Source: Bin87 sp963666865
GTDB lineage: Bacteria; Chloroflexota; Dehalococcoidia; Lucifugimonadales; UBA3495
Assembly: GCA_963666865.1 (NCBI GenBank)
Contig: OY763072.1
Location: forward strand, 3,162,001-3,226,000
DNA: 64,000 nt
Direction: 5' to 3'
Under the pieces are notes generated by a model, which was not told the origin of the DNA, searched no databases, and saw only the letters and a list, made by a program, of their open reading frames with translations. Positions 32,442 to 41,506 of the stretch are shown here, piece after piece. The first letter of the stretch is position 1, and every line of letters begins with the position of its first letter. The translations under genes and the position numbers were made by a program.

Positions 32442-33926
32442 TCACGCTCTCAGAATGATGAGCGTTTCGGCAGAAACGGCATTGTTCATATGATAGCCGT
32501 AGCGTTGGTAGCTCTGCAAAGGCAAGGTGTCCTCCACGCTCCAGCCAACGCTGCCGGCTAGGCTTACCAAATGGGCTGGCGTGTTAATATCATGCTTTAC
32601 ACCACCCAAAACGGTATGGTTATGGCCGACAATCAGGCCAAAAGGCGCGCCCGGTCGCATAACCCGGTGAACCGCCGCAAAACTATTCCGCATTGCTGCG
32701 AAGTATCGGTAAAGCAGGGTCGGAACGGCTCGGCGTCGGAATCCATCATCTGGGCCAATAGCCAATTGCAGCCTGGCGCAAAAATCCGCTTCGGATGTTG
32801 GCAGTCCGGCGGCGTTGGTTTTTTGGTCGGCAGCCGCTTCGCGACGTGATCCTCCCCGGATTTCCCGGCTGCCCACCAGACTAGACTCCAGCTCGTGAAT
32901 ACAGTCGGCTGCTAGCAATTCAAGCCACACCAATGACAGACGATGCGTATCAATGTATGGGAGCGCAGTCGCGTAAGGTGGACTGGTTATCGCCGCATCA
33001 AATAAGCCGGGAACATCCTCGGTAGACATTTCTGTCGCGTCGTAAACGACAGCCCTGCTAATCCCTAATTCGTTGATCTCCAGCACTGATTGCGCTTCAC
33101 CAAGTCGGGTGAGCGCTTGCTCGGCGGCACACTGGAATGCGTCCCTAAAAGGTGTGATGGGCAGGGGGGACTTGCGACGGCGTATCCTCAAATCGTGGGG
33201 GTCTTGCCGGGAGTAGTCCCGCAGCAAATTGCTACAGACGGCAAGGAAAAACGGGGCGAAGTTTCCGGCTTTTGACGCAATACAGAAGCGTATAGTTTCC
33301 AGCGTATCCAGAATTGGGCTGTCAAACCAGTCCGCCAGGTAGCGATTACGCCGACTGTCGGCCACACCGTCGGGCCGGTTTCCAGCGTGTCGCAGGCTAC
33401 TTAATATGCCGTCCAGCGCGGAACGCAATTGTGCCGCCGGCGTGACCAGTGCCATCAGTTTTGCATTGGCAATATATACGGCAATAGGATTCAGGTCAGT
33501 ACCGAAACCGCGCACTCCAATATGGGCGCATTCAACAAGCGTTGTGCCGCTGCCACAAAAGGGATCAAGCACATTGTCTCCAGGGTGAACACCAAATATA
33601 TTGAGTAGTGATTTGGCTATCTGCGGATTGAACTTGCCTTTGTATTCGTGCAGGCCGTGGGTCGAATAGCGGGTAGCCTGTCGGTTTTTGCCCACGCGGG
33701 CCGTGGCTTCCAGGCGGCTCTGCGCGGTAGGCACGAAAGATTGTCCATTCAGGAGACCGGAGAAGTAGGTCAGGCGCCTGATATTGCTCGGGTCAAGCGA
33801 ACCATTTATATCAACCCCATCGACAGCTTCCCGCACCTGCGCCCCGGATAGCAAGGCGGCGACTTCTCGTGATGCTAACTCCCGTTCATATGGATAGTAT
33901 CGGTAGTTGTGCCAAATTAGTTTCAT
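32442..33926 (-). CDS. DNA methyltransferase, SPPY type (second of pair)
   Basis: This 494-residue SAM-dependent DNA methyltransferase has motif I VLDPFCGSGTTLVE from Asp121 and motif IV TSPPYATALPY at 314-324, the signature of N4-cytosine (or N6-adenine beta-type) enzymes. Motif X-like HGLHEYKGKFNPQIAK precedes motif I. It starts inside the stop of the first methyltransferase (ATGA overlap) and ends 6 bases before the PLD nuclease. In type IIS systems each methyltransferase modifies one strand of the asymmetric site. Confidence 0.88.
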   Translation of the reverse strand: MKLIWHNYRYYPYERELASREVAALLSGAQVREAVDGVDINGSLDPSNIRRLTYFSGLLNGQSFVPTAQSRLEATARVGKNRQATRYSTHGLHEYKGKFNPQIAKSLLNIFGVHPGDNVLDPFCGSGTTLVECAHIGVRGFGTDLNPIAVYIANAKLMALVTPAAQLRSALDGILSSLRHAGNRPDGVADSRRNRYLADWFDSPILDTLETIRFCIASKAGNFAPFFLAVCSNLLRDYSRQDPHDLRIRRRKSPLPITPFRDAFQCAAEQALTRLGEAQSVLEINELGISRAVVYDATEMSTEDVPGLFDAAITSPPYATALPYIDTHRLSLVWLELLAADCIHELESSLVGSREIRGGSRREAAADQKTNAAGLPTSEADFCARLQLAIGPDDGFRRRAVPTLLYRYFAAMRNSFAAVHRVMRPGAPFGLIVGHNHTVLGGVKHDINTPAHLVSLAGSVGWSVEDTLPLQSYQRYGYHMNNAVSAETLIILRA

Positions 33927-35086
33927 AGTCCTGGTCCCCCGTCTGCCCGGCGCAGCACAAGCAGTGTCTCCGTCTTGATTTTGGCGTGGGACAGGTTGAA
34001 TGACTTGCGATGCGGCGAAATCGTCCGCTCAGCTCGGAAAATCTGTACGAAGCCGGCGGCAGTCGCGACATCCTCGATGATGGCGGCGTTATCAACAATC
34101 TGCCCGCGGATCTTAGAGCGACCGATGAGAAAACAGGCGAAACCGCCGGGAAGTATAACTTCGCGCAGCAAGTAAAAGGTTTTGCTCATCTGGTATGCGA
34201 AATGTCCCGGAGTGTGATGGTTGCGCTTGAAAAAATGCGCCCGAGCCCCTATTTCACGCCGTTTCACGGCCAGCGGGTCGAACCCGAGCCACCACATACG
34301 ATATTTATGGTAAAGCCAGTATTCATAGGCATTAGGGTAAGGAGGTGATGTAATTACCGCGCCTACCGGATAGTTAATATCAGTTGGGGTGATGTCAAGC
34401 GTATCCCGACTAATGACAGTTGCCGGCGTTAGTTCATAATTGCGTGCGCTCAGGGCCGCAATTATTCGGCGTAAGGCTGCGGCGAACCCGCTGAAAACAT
34501 CCTCACCGAGCACATTTTTCGATACTGCCGCATAACGGGTATCGCTATCCTGGTTTGACACCCGTACTATGATGCTCGACAGTGCCAGACGTAAAATGTC
34601 TTGGTAGTCGGGATTAGCGCCAGAGATTGCTTCGGTGCAGGAAGCCAGGGCCAACTGTACCGGTTTCTCGAACCAGTGGTTCAGGTTCGGAATGGACGGG
34701 ATGGTAGCGGAAGCGCAGCTGCGAGCTTGTTCTACGGTTTCCGCAGCGGCTTGCTCTATCCCTGCCGGCAAGGGGGTTGTTTTGACACGGGCGATCAGTC
34801 CGGCTATCGGGTTTAGGTCTATCCCGATAGCGGGGACGCCGCGCCGCTGGCTTTCAACCAAGGTGGTGCCGCTTCCGCAAAAAGGGTCAAGTACCGCGCT
34901 GTCCGGAGGAAGCGGCAAGACATCCAACAGAGCGCCCGGAATCTCCGTGATGAACTTGGCGGGGTACGGGTGAAGACCCTCAACGTCGCCGTGAACGACA
35001 CGATTGGGAAAATCCCAGTCTAGCGCTCCCAGAGCTTCCGCCACATGGCGGTCTGTCGAATTTCGCGTGTTTCCTGGCAGCGGCAC
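33923..35086 (-). CDS. DNA methyltransferase, SPPY type (first of pair)
   Basis: This 387-residue DNA methyltransferase has motif X-like HPYPAKFITEIPGALLD, motif I VLDPFCGSGTTLVE from Asp67 and motif IV ITSPPYPNAYEYW with SPPY at 247-250. It leads the three-gene restriction-modification operon, so the host DNA would be methylated before the nuclease is made. An ISAs1-type element has inserted about 80 bases upstream of its start, which may have separated or replaced its promoter. Confidence 0.88.
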   Translation of the reverse strand: MPLPGNTRNSTDRHVAEALGALDWDFPNRVVHGDVEGLHPYPAKFITEIPGALLDVLPLPPDSAVLDPFCGSGTTLVESQRRGVPAIGIDLNPIAGLIARVKTTPLPAGIEQAAAETVEQARSCASATIPSIPNLNHWFEKPVQLALASCTEAISGANPDYQDILRLALSSIIVRVSNQDSDTRYAAVSKNVLGEDVFSGFAAALRRIIAALSARNYELTPATVISRDTLDITPTDINYPVGAVITSPPYPNAYEYWLYHKYRMWWLGFDPLAVKRREIGARAHFFKRNHHTPGHFAYQMSKTFYLLREVILPGGFACFLIGRSKIRGQIVDNAAIIEDVATAAGFVQIFRAERTISPHRKSFNLSHAKIKTETLLVLRRADGGPGL

Positions 35087-35176
35087 GGTGCGTTTCCTTG
35101 CGGCCTGAAATCCCTCCCCAACCCTAACGGTAAACCAATGGGTGCGTCAACGACCCAGCCGTCACTACTGTTTGCC

Positions 35177-36364
35177 CAGGGCTATCGCATATGAAAAATT
35201 GAGGTGTCAGGTAAGATAGCGTCCAAACTGCTGAGGTGGGGAGGACACCATGAGCGAGCTAGCGGACGTATTTGGCGATTTGGAAGACCCTCGGGCCGTC
35301 AATGCGCGTCTCCATTCCCTGCACGACATTCTGGTCATCGCTCTATGCACCATCGTCTGCGGCGGTCAGACTTGCACCGACATGGAGCTTTTCGGGCATT
35401 CCAAACGGGAGTTTCTGGAGTCCTTTCTGAATCTGGAAAACGGCATTCCCAGCCACGACACTTTCTCCCGGGTGCTGGGCAAACTGGATCCGGAAGCTTT
35501 CCAGCGGTGGTTTTTGAGGTTCATGGAACAGTTCGCTCAAGGGGTTCAGGGAGTGGTGGCCATGGACGGGAAGACCTTGCGGCGTTCTTACGACCACGCG
35601 GCAGGACAGTCCGCCCTGCATCTGGTCAGCGCTTGGGCGGAAGAGCGGCGCCTGGTGTTGGGACAATTGGCCGTTGACGACAAGTCCAACGAGATTACGG
35701 CGTTGCCCAAGCTGTTGGAAATGTTGACCTTGCAAGGCAAGGTGGTTACCGTCGATGCCCTGAATTGTCAGCGTCAGATTGCTCAGCAAGTGATTGACCA
35801 GGAGGGCGACTACGCGCTAGCGTTGAAAGGCAATCAAGGTACGCTCTACGACGATGTAAAACTGTTTCTGGACGACGCGGACACGCCGGCAGCTCAGGCC
35901 ACCCAGGTCAGCAAGGGCCACGGACGCATTGAAACCCGCACCGCCAGTATTAGCGACGACGTAGCCTGGCTGCAGGAATGGCACGACTGGCCGGGCTTGC
36001 AGGCCGTGGGTAAAGTAACAGCGGTCCGCCGTAAAGACGGCGACACCAGCGAGGAAACTCGTTATTACCTGCTGAGCCAGGCCTTCCCGCCGGAGCATTG
36101 CAACGACATCGTGCGCGGCCATTGGGGCATTGAGAACCGGCTGCATTGGGTATTGGACGTAACCTGCAACGAAGACCAGGCGCGGAACCGGAAAGGGCAT
36201 GGCGCGGAGAACCTGGCGTTGCTGCGTAAGTTGGCGCTGAATCTGGCGCGGTTGGAACCAAGCAAGGGGTCCATGCGGGGCAAACTGAAACGGGCCGGTT
36301 GGGACAACTGCTTCCTCATCAACATCCTCTCCCAATTCACCAAAATCCATATGCGATAGCCCTG
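35177..36364 (+). mobile_element. ISAs1-family insertion sequence, intact
   Basis: The element is 1188 bp long with perfect 17-bp terminal inverted repeats CAGGGCTATCGCATATG (35177-35193 and 36348-36364). It is flanked by a perfect 10-bp target duplication ACTGTTTGCC (35167-35176 and 36365-36374). The single transposase gene fills it and its stop lies within the right repeat. The exact ends and duplication point to a recent insertion. Confidence 0.95.
35250..36359 (+). CDS. ISAs1-family DDE transposase
   Basis: This 369-residue transposase is full length and uninterrupted. The N-terminal part has FGDLEDPRAVNARLHSLHDI and SHDTFSRVLGKLDPEAFQ, typical of the family. The catalytic triad is Asp in VVAMDGKTLRRSYDHA, Asp in VVTVDALNCQ, and Glu in HWGIENRLHWVLDV. 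The C-terminal HGAENLALLRKLALNL is standard. The start codon follows GGTGGGGAGG. The element is likely still functional. Confidence 0.95.
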   Translation: MSELADVFGDLEDPRAVNARLHSLHDILVIALCTIVCGGQTCTDMELFGHSKREFLESFLNLENGIPSHDTFSRVLGKLDPEAFQRWFLRFMEQFAQGVQGVVAMDGKTLRRSYDHAAGQSALHLVSAWAEERRLVLGQLAVDDKSNEITALPKLLEMLTLQGKVVTVDALNCQRQIAQQVIDQEGDYALALKGNQGTLYDDVKLFLDDADTPAAQATQVSKGHGRIETRTASISDDVAWLQEWHDWPGLQAVGKVTAVRRKDGDTSEETRYYLLSQAFPPEHCNDIVRGHWGIENRLHWVLDVTCNEDQARNRKGHGAENLALLRKLALNLARLEPSKGSMRGKLKRAGWDNCFLINILSQFTKIHMR

Positions 36365-36480
36365 ACTGTTTGCCGTTCCACGGTTGACGCCGCCCCGCCT
36401 GCCGGGTATATCTGTGGGCGGTTTGGCATTCCGGCCAAGCCGGATGCTCCCAATCATTGATTAGCAGGCAGGTGTCCCCC

Positions 36481-36990
36481 ATGGCCGAGTTGAGTCCCGC
36501 CACCGTCCTGGCGGAGTTGAAGAAGAACGGCGCAACCCACGTGGTCTGGTTGCCCGACAGCGAGACGAACTTCCTCTACGTGCTGATGAGCGAGGAGCCC
36601 AGTCTGGACCTGGTGCCGGTCAGCCGGGAGGGCCATGCCTTTTCCACCGCGGCCGGCCTGGCCGCCGGTGGCAAGAAGCCGGTCATCCTCATCCAGAACA
36701 CCGGCATGATGGAGTCGGGCGACTCCCTGCGCGGCTGGGGCATCGGCATGAACGTGCCCGTAGTGATGATGGTGGGCTACCGGGGCTGGACCCGCCACGG
36801 CATCATCAACGACACCGCCGCCTTCTACACCGAGCGGTTCCTCCACGCCTTCAACATCAACTACTATCTGGTTGAATCGGACGAGGACGCCGACCGCATC
36901 TCCATCGCCTTCGCGGAGGCCGAGCGGAACAAGCGCCCCGTGGCCGTGCTGGTGGGCGACGAGTACCACGGCTTCAACGTGAGCCGCTAA
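36481..36990 (+). CDS. TPP-dependent decarboxylase alpha subunit (ComD-like)
   Basis: This 169-residue pyrimidine-binding half of a thiamine-diphosphate enzyme resembles sulfopyruvate or phosphonopyruvate decarboxylase alpha chains. It has VVWLPDSETNFLYVLM, the conserved glutamate in LVPVSREGHAFSTAAGLAAG, and ILIQNTGMMESGDSLRGWG. The beta subunit follows after a palindromic repeat. An in-frame ATG at 36457 is an alternative start. The substrate is unproven: sulfopyruvate is the family precedent, but other keto acids are possible. Confidence 0.82.
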   Translation: MAELSPATVLAELKKNGATHVVWLPDSETNFLYVLMSEEPSLDLVPVSREGHAFSTAAGLAAGGKKPVILIQNTGMMESGDSLRGWGIGMNVPVVMMVGYRGWTRHGIINDTAAFYTERFLHAFNINYYLVESDEDADRISIAFAEAERNKRPVAVLVGDEYHGFNVSR

Positions 36991-36994
36991 AGAT

Positions 36995-37022
36995 GTAGGG
37001 GCGAATAATTATTCGCCCCTAC
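36995..37022. repeat. 28-bp perfect palindrome
   Basis: An exact copy, 4 bases after the alpha-subunit stop and inside a probable two-gene operon, so if it terminates transcription it does so only partly. Confidence 0.92.
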
Positions 37023-37055
37023 GGACGTGGCCCGAAACGATAGGAAGTGACCAAT

Positions 37056-37640
37056 ATGATGAAAACGGCGGAAATGCTGGAGATTTTCAACAGGCATCGC
37101 GGCGACGCGGTGGTGATTCCGGGGCGCGGCGGACGGCACTGGGTGGAGATGAGCGACCAGCCCGACCGGGACCTGCCCCTGGGCGACCCGGCCATGGGCG
37201 GCCACGCCTCCTTCGCCCTGGGCCTGGCCCTGGCCATCCCCGACCAGCGGGTGGTGCTCTTCGACTCCGAGGGCGACGTGCTCATGGGCATGGGCGCGCT
37301 GCCCACCATCGCCGAGAAGGCGCCGGCCAATCTGTACCACTTCATGCTGGACAACGGCGTGTACGCCACTACTGGCGGCCAGCCCGTGCCCAACGCCGAG
37401 CAGATGGAGTACGACGTGGTGGCCCAGGGCTGCGGCTATCCGGCCACCTACTCCATCGACAACTTGGAGGACTTCGCCGGCCAGATCGAGGAGATTCTCG
37501 GCCAGCCCGGCCCCGTCTTCGTGGCCCTCAAAATCGACCCCGAAGTCATCAACGAACCCATCAACGCCCGGCCCCAATGGCAGCGTAAAACCCGCAACCA
37601 GGCCGTGGCCGATATGCAGGCGGAGCTGGGGATCGGGTGA
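37056..37640 (+). CDS. TPP-dependent decarboxylase beta subunit (ComE-like)
   Basis: This 194-residue diphosphate-binding half of the same enzyme has the Mg-TPP motif DSEGDVLMGMGALPTIAEKA with Asn in FMLDNGVYATTGGQ, an E-G-D variant of the GDG start. GRGGRHWVEMSDQPDRDLPL and AMGGHASFALGLALAIPDQR are conserved in the family. AGGA lies upstream of the ATG at 37056; a GTG nine bases earlier is possible. It needs the alpha subunit encoded just upstream to complete the active site. Confidence 0.85.
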   Translation: MMKTAEMLEIFNRHRGDAVVIPGRGGRHWVEMSDQPDRDLPLGDPAMGGHASFALGLALAIPDQRVVLFDSEGDVLMGMGALPTIAEKAPANLYHFMLDNGVYATTGGQPVPNAEQMEYDVVAQGCGYPATYSIDNLEDFAGQIEEILGQPGPVFVALKIDPEVINEPINARPQWQRKTRNQAVADMQAELGIG

Positions 37641-37691
37641 TGCACCGTTGCCTTGACGCTGTTGGGCCTGAATGCTACCGTGAGTCCTGTT

Positions 37692-38588
37692 ATGAGAATC
37701 GGAGAATTTGACATCGCCGAACCCGTTCCCGAGTTGCACGAGCCGCACCTGCTGGCGGTGTTGCGGCCTTGGATTGACGTGGGAAACGTGGGCAGCCTCG
37801 CCTTGGGACGCATTGAACGGCACTTGCGCAGTCGCGAGTTGGGCCGTCTCCACCGACCGGGCCGTTACTACGATTTCACGCGCTACCGCCCTCGGTCCTA
37901 CCTGGTCAACGGCCAGCGCGAAGTCACCATCCCCAACACCATCATCCGCTACGCCAACCCGGAGGACGGCCAGCACATCCTGACCGCCCACTTGCTGGAA
38001 CCCCACCTCTACGGCGAGGACTACTCGGATGCGCTGCTGGAGATCATCCGGCACTTCGGCGTCAAGCAGTACGCTCTGATCGGCGGGATGTACGACATGG
38101 TGCCCCATACCCGCCCTCTGGTGGTATCGGGATTGGGCACCGGCGAGAACGTGGAACGGGATTACGGCATCGCCAACGCTCGCCCCAGCAGCTACGAAGG
38201 GCCCACCACCATCACCTACACCGTCACGGAGACGGCCACCCGGATGGGGCTGGAGACCCGCGCCTTCGTCGTGCACCTGCCCCAATATCTCAACCTGGAT
38301 GATGATTATCAAGGCGCGGCCCGCATGATGGGCCTGCTCTGCCGGCTTTACGATCTGCCGGATTACATCGCCCAGGCGGAACGGGGCCAGAAACAGTACG
38401 ATGAGCTGACCTCCAAGGATGGACAGTTGCCCGAAGGCGACGTGCTGGGCCGTATCGAAGAGATGTACGACAGCGAGTACGGTGCGGACATCCGACCGGA
38501 ACCGACCACCCCGTTGCCCTCCAGCATCGAAGAGTTCCTACAGGGTTTGGGCGCTGATTTGGGCGACGACAACGAGGATTCCCGGTAA
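37692..38588 (+). CDS. PAC2 family protein
   Basis: This 298-residue protein has the PAC2 fold, related to proteasome-assembly chaperones and archaeal and actinobacterial homologues. It opens MRIGEFDIAEPVPELHEPHL and shows LRPWIDVGNVGSLALGRIE, ALIGGMYDMVPHTRPLVVSG and YEGPTTITYTVTETA. The C-terminal tail is acidic (GADLGDDNEDSR). The ATG at 37692 begins the family homology; a TTG at 37653 is the longer alternative. Its biochemical role is unknown. Confidence 0.82.
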   Translation: MRIGEFDIAEPVPELHEPHLLAVLRPWIDVGNVGSLALGRIERHLRSRELGRLHRPGRYYDFTRYRPRSYLVNGQREVTIPNTIIRYANPEDGQHILTAHLLEPHLYGEDYSDALLEIIRHFGVKQYALIGGMYDMVPHTRPLVVSGLGTGENVERDYGIANARPSSYEGPTTITYTVTETATRMGLETRAFVVHLPQYLNLDDDYQGAARMMGLLCRLYDLPDYIAQAERGQKQYDELTSKDGQLPEGDVLGRIEEMYDSEYGADIRPEPTTPLPSSIEEFLQGLGADLGDDNEDSR

Positions 38589-38617
38589 CTACTGCTGGCG
38601 GGCACTCGGGTAAATTG

Positions 38618-39949
38618 ATGGTCGCCACACGCCACGGGGCCGGTGTCAAACCCCATGTCACCGACCTGCTGCGGCGGCTCATCCGCTACGACACCACCAA
38701 CCCGCCCGGCAACGAGCGTGAGTGCGCCGCCTACTGCCGCGATGTACTAGCTGACGCCGGCATTGCCGCCGAATTGGTGGGCGACAACCCCAACCGGGTT
38801 AACGTGGTGAGCCGGCTGCCGGGCCGGGGAGATGCTCCGCCCCTGCTGCTATACGGCCACCTGGACGTGGTGCCCACAGCGGCCCAGCCCTGGGATGTGC
38901 CGCCCTTTGCCGGCCGTCTCCAGGATGGTTACATTTGGGGCCGGGGCGCGCTGGACATGAAAGGCGGCGTTGCCATGATGATGGACGCCTTCATGCGCGC
39001 CCACCTTGAGGATACCGACCTGCCCGGCGACGTGATATTGGCGTTGGTCAGCGACGAAGAGGCTGGCGGCAACACTGGCGCGGCCTGGCTGGTGCGCGAG
39101 CGGCCTGATTTATTCGACGGCGCCCGCTACGCCCTGGGCGAGTTCGGCGGCTTCAGCAAAACCTACCGGGGCCGCAAGTTCTACATGGTGCAGGTGGCCG
39201 AAAAGCAGGGCTGCCGGGTTCAGGCCACCGCTCGCGGTTCCGGCGGACACGGCTCCCTGGTGCATCACGACACCGCGCCCACCCGCATGGCCCAGTTCCT
39301 GGTCAAGCTGGACCAAAAGCCGCTGCCGTTTCACGTCCATCCGGTCACCCGGATGATGATTGAGGCCATGGGCGCCCGCCTGCCCAGGCTGGAAGGCGCC
39401 TTTCTCCAGTTGCTGCTCAACCCGCGCTGGACCGGCCGGATACTGCGGCGCATGGGTCAAGCCGGCCGCGAGCTGGAACCGCTGTTCCGGCACACCGCCA
39501 ACGCCACCATCATCAACGGCGGCGAAAAGGCCAACGTCATACCCAGCGAAGTCACCGTCAACCTGGATTGCCGTATGCTGCCCGGCTACACCGCCGATGA
39601 CCTGCTGGGTGAATTGCAGGACATCGCCGGCCCCAATATTGAGCTGGAAGCAGTCAATTTCCAGCCCAAACCCTGGATCTTGAACATGGGCCTGTTCGAT
39701 ACCCTGGCCGGCATCATCAGCGAGCAGGATCCGGATGGTGTATCAGTCCCCATGCTCATGCCTGCCGGCACCGACGGCCGGCACTTCGCAACGCTGGGCA
39801 TTCAGACCTACGGCTGGATGCCCATGAACTTGCCGGCTGATTTCGACTTCCTGAAGACCATTCACGCCGCCAACGAGCGGGTGCCGGTATCCGCGCTGGA
39901 GTTTGGGGCGGAGGCGCTTTACCGGCTGCTGGGGCGGTTTCACGGATGA
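38618..39949 (+). CDS. M20-family metallopeptidase (ArgE/DapE-like)
   Basis: This 443-residue zinc hydrolase has metal ligands in LLLYGHLDVVPTAAQPW (His, Asp), WGRGALDMKGGVAMM (bridging Asp), LVSDEEAGGNTGAAWL (catalytic Glu pair) and the late MLMPAGTDGRHFATLG. It belongs to the acetylornithine/succinyl-diaminopimelate/carboxypeptidase branch; the substrate is unknown. It has a dimerisation lid from about 200 to 310. It begins 29 bases after the PAC2 stop and is probably in the same transcript. Confidence 0.9.
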   Translation: MVATRHGAGVKPHVTDLLRRLIRYDTTNPPGNERECAAYCRDVLADAGIAAELVGDNPNRVNVVSRLPGRGDAPPLLLYGHLDVVPTAAQPWDVPPFAGRLQDGYIWGRGALDMKGGVAMMMDAFMRAHLEDTDLPGDVILALVSDEEAGGNTGAAWLVRERPDLFDGARYALGEFGGFSKTYRGRKFYMVQVAEKQGCRVQATARGSGGHGSLVHHDTAPTRMAQFLVKLDQKPLPFHVHPVTRMMIEAMGARLPRLEGAFLQLLLNPRWTGRILRRMGQAGRELEPLFRHTANATIINGGEKANVIPSEVTVNLDCRMLPGYTADDLLGELQDIAGPNIELEAVNFQPKPWILNMGLFDTLAGIISEQDPDGVSVPMLMPAGTDGRHFATLGIQTYGWMPMNLPADFDFLKTIHAANERVPVSALEFGAEALYRLLGRFHG

Positions 39950-39963
39950 TGCAGGGTATTTCT

Positions 39964-40794
39964 TCAGCCCCGGCGACCCGGCGGCGTGTAACGGGGCAGG
40001 CTGGCGCCGGCATCGTTTTCGATGAACTCCATCATCGCGGCGACGGCTGCCTTAATTGCGGTCAGAACCCCGGCCTCGTCGGGCAGCGGTTCTTGCACTC
40101 CCTCGTAAGGCGCGTCGATAGCGTACTCATTGAGAAAGGAGAAATCGTTGCCGGCCAGGATGCTCTGCCCGTCCGCAAAGGTTCTTACGGCGTCCCGCAG
40201 TATGCCGATGTTGTGGGAGCGCAGCCAGTCGTTATTTTGGCCGTCGTCGTATTGCAGATAAGCCAGGAAGCCTTTGAGCGCGTTTTCCAGACATCGCTGG
40301 AAGTTGTGGCCTACTTCTTCGTAACCCAAACCCACATCAAGAGCCATTTCGGCTAGCAACACCTGCCGTTGGTAGTTGGTGAAACGCTGCTCTACGTCCG
40401 GCCAGTTGTTGGGTGGGGTGTCCGGGTAGCGGTCGTCTTGCCCCACCGGCTCGTGGTTCATAGTGATGCCGTCTTTGAGGGCCGCGTAAGTCAAGTGAGT
40501 GCGGGCCTGCCGATAGCGGTGAAAGTCGGCGGGACTGTACCGCACCAGGTCAATCTTCAGCGGGCGGCCATAAATTTCCAACACTTTGGCCTTGCCCTCC
40601 TGCAGAGCCCGGCGGTATTTCTCTTTGGTCCCAGCATCGGATTCCGAGATGGTGAAAATGTCGATGTCGGAGTCGTCCCGCCAGTCCCCCCGGGCGCGGG
40701 AGCCGAACAGGAAGATGTCGATGGGGTGGATGACGTCCCCAACGGCTTGGGCTACGGTGATAGCACGGGCATCGTGATTTGGCGTGGCGCTCAT
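39964..40794 (-). CDS. Fused nucleotidyltransferase-HEPN protein
   Basis: This 276-residue protein joins the two halves of an MNT/HEPN module in one chain. The N-terminal nucleotidyltransferase has GSRARGDWRDDSDIDIF with the catalytic aspartates at 43 and 45. The C-terminal part (from about 130) is HEPN-like: VEQRFTNYQRQVLLAEMALD, HNFQRCLENALKGFLAYLQY and WLRSHNIGILRDAVR, the last holding an R-x-H-type helix. The ATG at 40794 is chosen for the GGAG 8-9 bases upstream; an open frame extends a further 96 bases. It is not obviously paired with another gene. Confidence 0.85.
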   Translation of the reverse strand: MSATPNHDARAITVAQAVGDVIHPIDIFLFGSRARGDWRDDSDIDIFTISESDAGTKEKYRRALQEGKAKVLEIYGRPLKIDLVRYSPADFHRYRQARTHLTYAALKDGITMNHEPVGQDDRYPDTPPNNWPDVEQRFTNYQRQVLLAEMALDVGLGYEEVGHNFQRCLENALKGFLAYLQYDDGQNNDWLRSHNIGILRDAVRTFADGQSILAGNDFSFLNEYAIDAPYEGVQEPLPDEAGVLTAIKAAVAAMMEFIENDAGASLPRYTPPGRRG

Positions 40795-40917
40795 CAGGCG
40801 GCTCCTTTGAGTGTCCAAATCCTCCCGTGGCACCGGCTTATAAACTGCTACGCCATGGCCGGGAAACCCGCCATGGCGTTCAGTGGCCAAGCCCGTGTAG
40901 GTTACGCGGCGACGAGG

Positions 40918-41277
40918 TCAGCCCACGGTTGCTCCTTTGACGATTTGGACCAGCCGCTCAAAAGCATCCGGGTCTCGAACGGCCATGTCGGCCAACATCT
41001 TGCGGTCGATCTCGATTCCGGCGACGTTGAGGCCGTGCATGAACTGGCTGTAGGTGGTGCCGTGCTGTCGGCAGGCGGCGCCGATGCGGATGATCCACAG
41101 GCGGCGAAAGTCGCCCTTGCGCTGGCGGCGGTGACGGTAGGCGTGGCTCCAGGCGTGCATCACCGCCTCTTTGGCCCACTTATAGTTGCGCCCCGAGGAC
41201 GCCTGGTAGCCCTTGGCGGCTTTCAGGATTTTCTTGTGGCGGGCGCGCTTGGTGACGCCCCTTTTGACTCTGGGCAC
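40918..41277 (-). CDS. rplT: 50S ribosomal protein L20
   Basis: This 119-residue 23S rRNA-binding assembly protein has MPRVKRGVTKRARHKKILKA, GYQASSGRNYKWAKEAVMHA and the C-terminal domain FDRRKLADMA-like as EIDRKMLADMAVRDPDAFER. It is the third gene of the conserved infC-rpmI-rplT operon. In several bacteria L20 represses this operon by binding its mRNA; no obvious operator was identified here. Confidence 0.98.
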   Translation of the reverse strand: MPRVKRGVTKRARHKKILKAAKGYQASSGRNYKWAKEAVMHAWSHAYRHRRQRKGDFRRLWIIRIGAACRQHGTTYSQFMHGLNVAGIEIDRKMLADMAVRDPDAFERLVQIVKGATVG

Positions 41278-41298
41278 GGTTGGGGGTTCTCCGTTGGT

Positions 41299-41499
41299 TT
41301 AGACGTCGTAGGGCACCAGCCGGCTCAAGCGCTTGACGTCGGCCTGGTCGAAGCCGATTTTCTGCGCATACTTGCGGGTTACCTTCTTGGGCTTCTTGCG
41401 GCGCAGGTGGCTGCTCATCCGCTTGCGGCGCAGCAGTTTGCCCGAGCCGGTTACGTGGATGCGCGCCTTGGCGCCCTTGTGGGTTTTGAGTTTGGGCAT
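41299..41499 (-). CDS. rpmI: 50S ribosomal protein L35
   Basis: This 66-residue basic ribosomal protein opens MPKLKTHKGAKARIHVTGSG and continues KLLRRKRMSSHLRRKKPKKV, all typical of L35. It lies 7 bases after infC and 21 before rplT, so the three are one operon. Confidence 0.97.
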   Translation of the reverse strand: MPKLKTHKGAKARIHVTGSGKLLRRKRMSSHLRRKKPKKVTRKYAQKIGFDQADVKRLSRLVPYDV

Positions 41500-41506
41500 A
41501 TTACCG

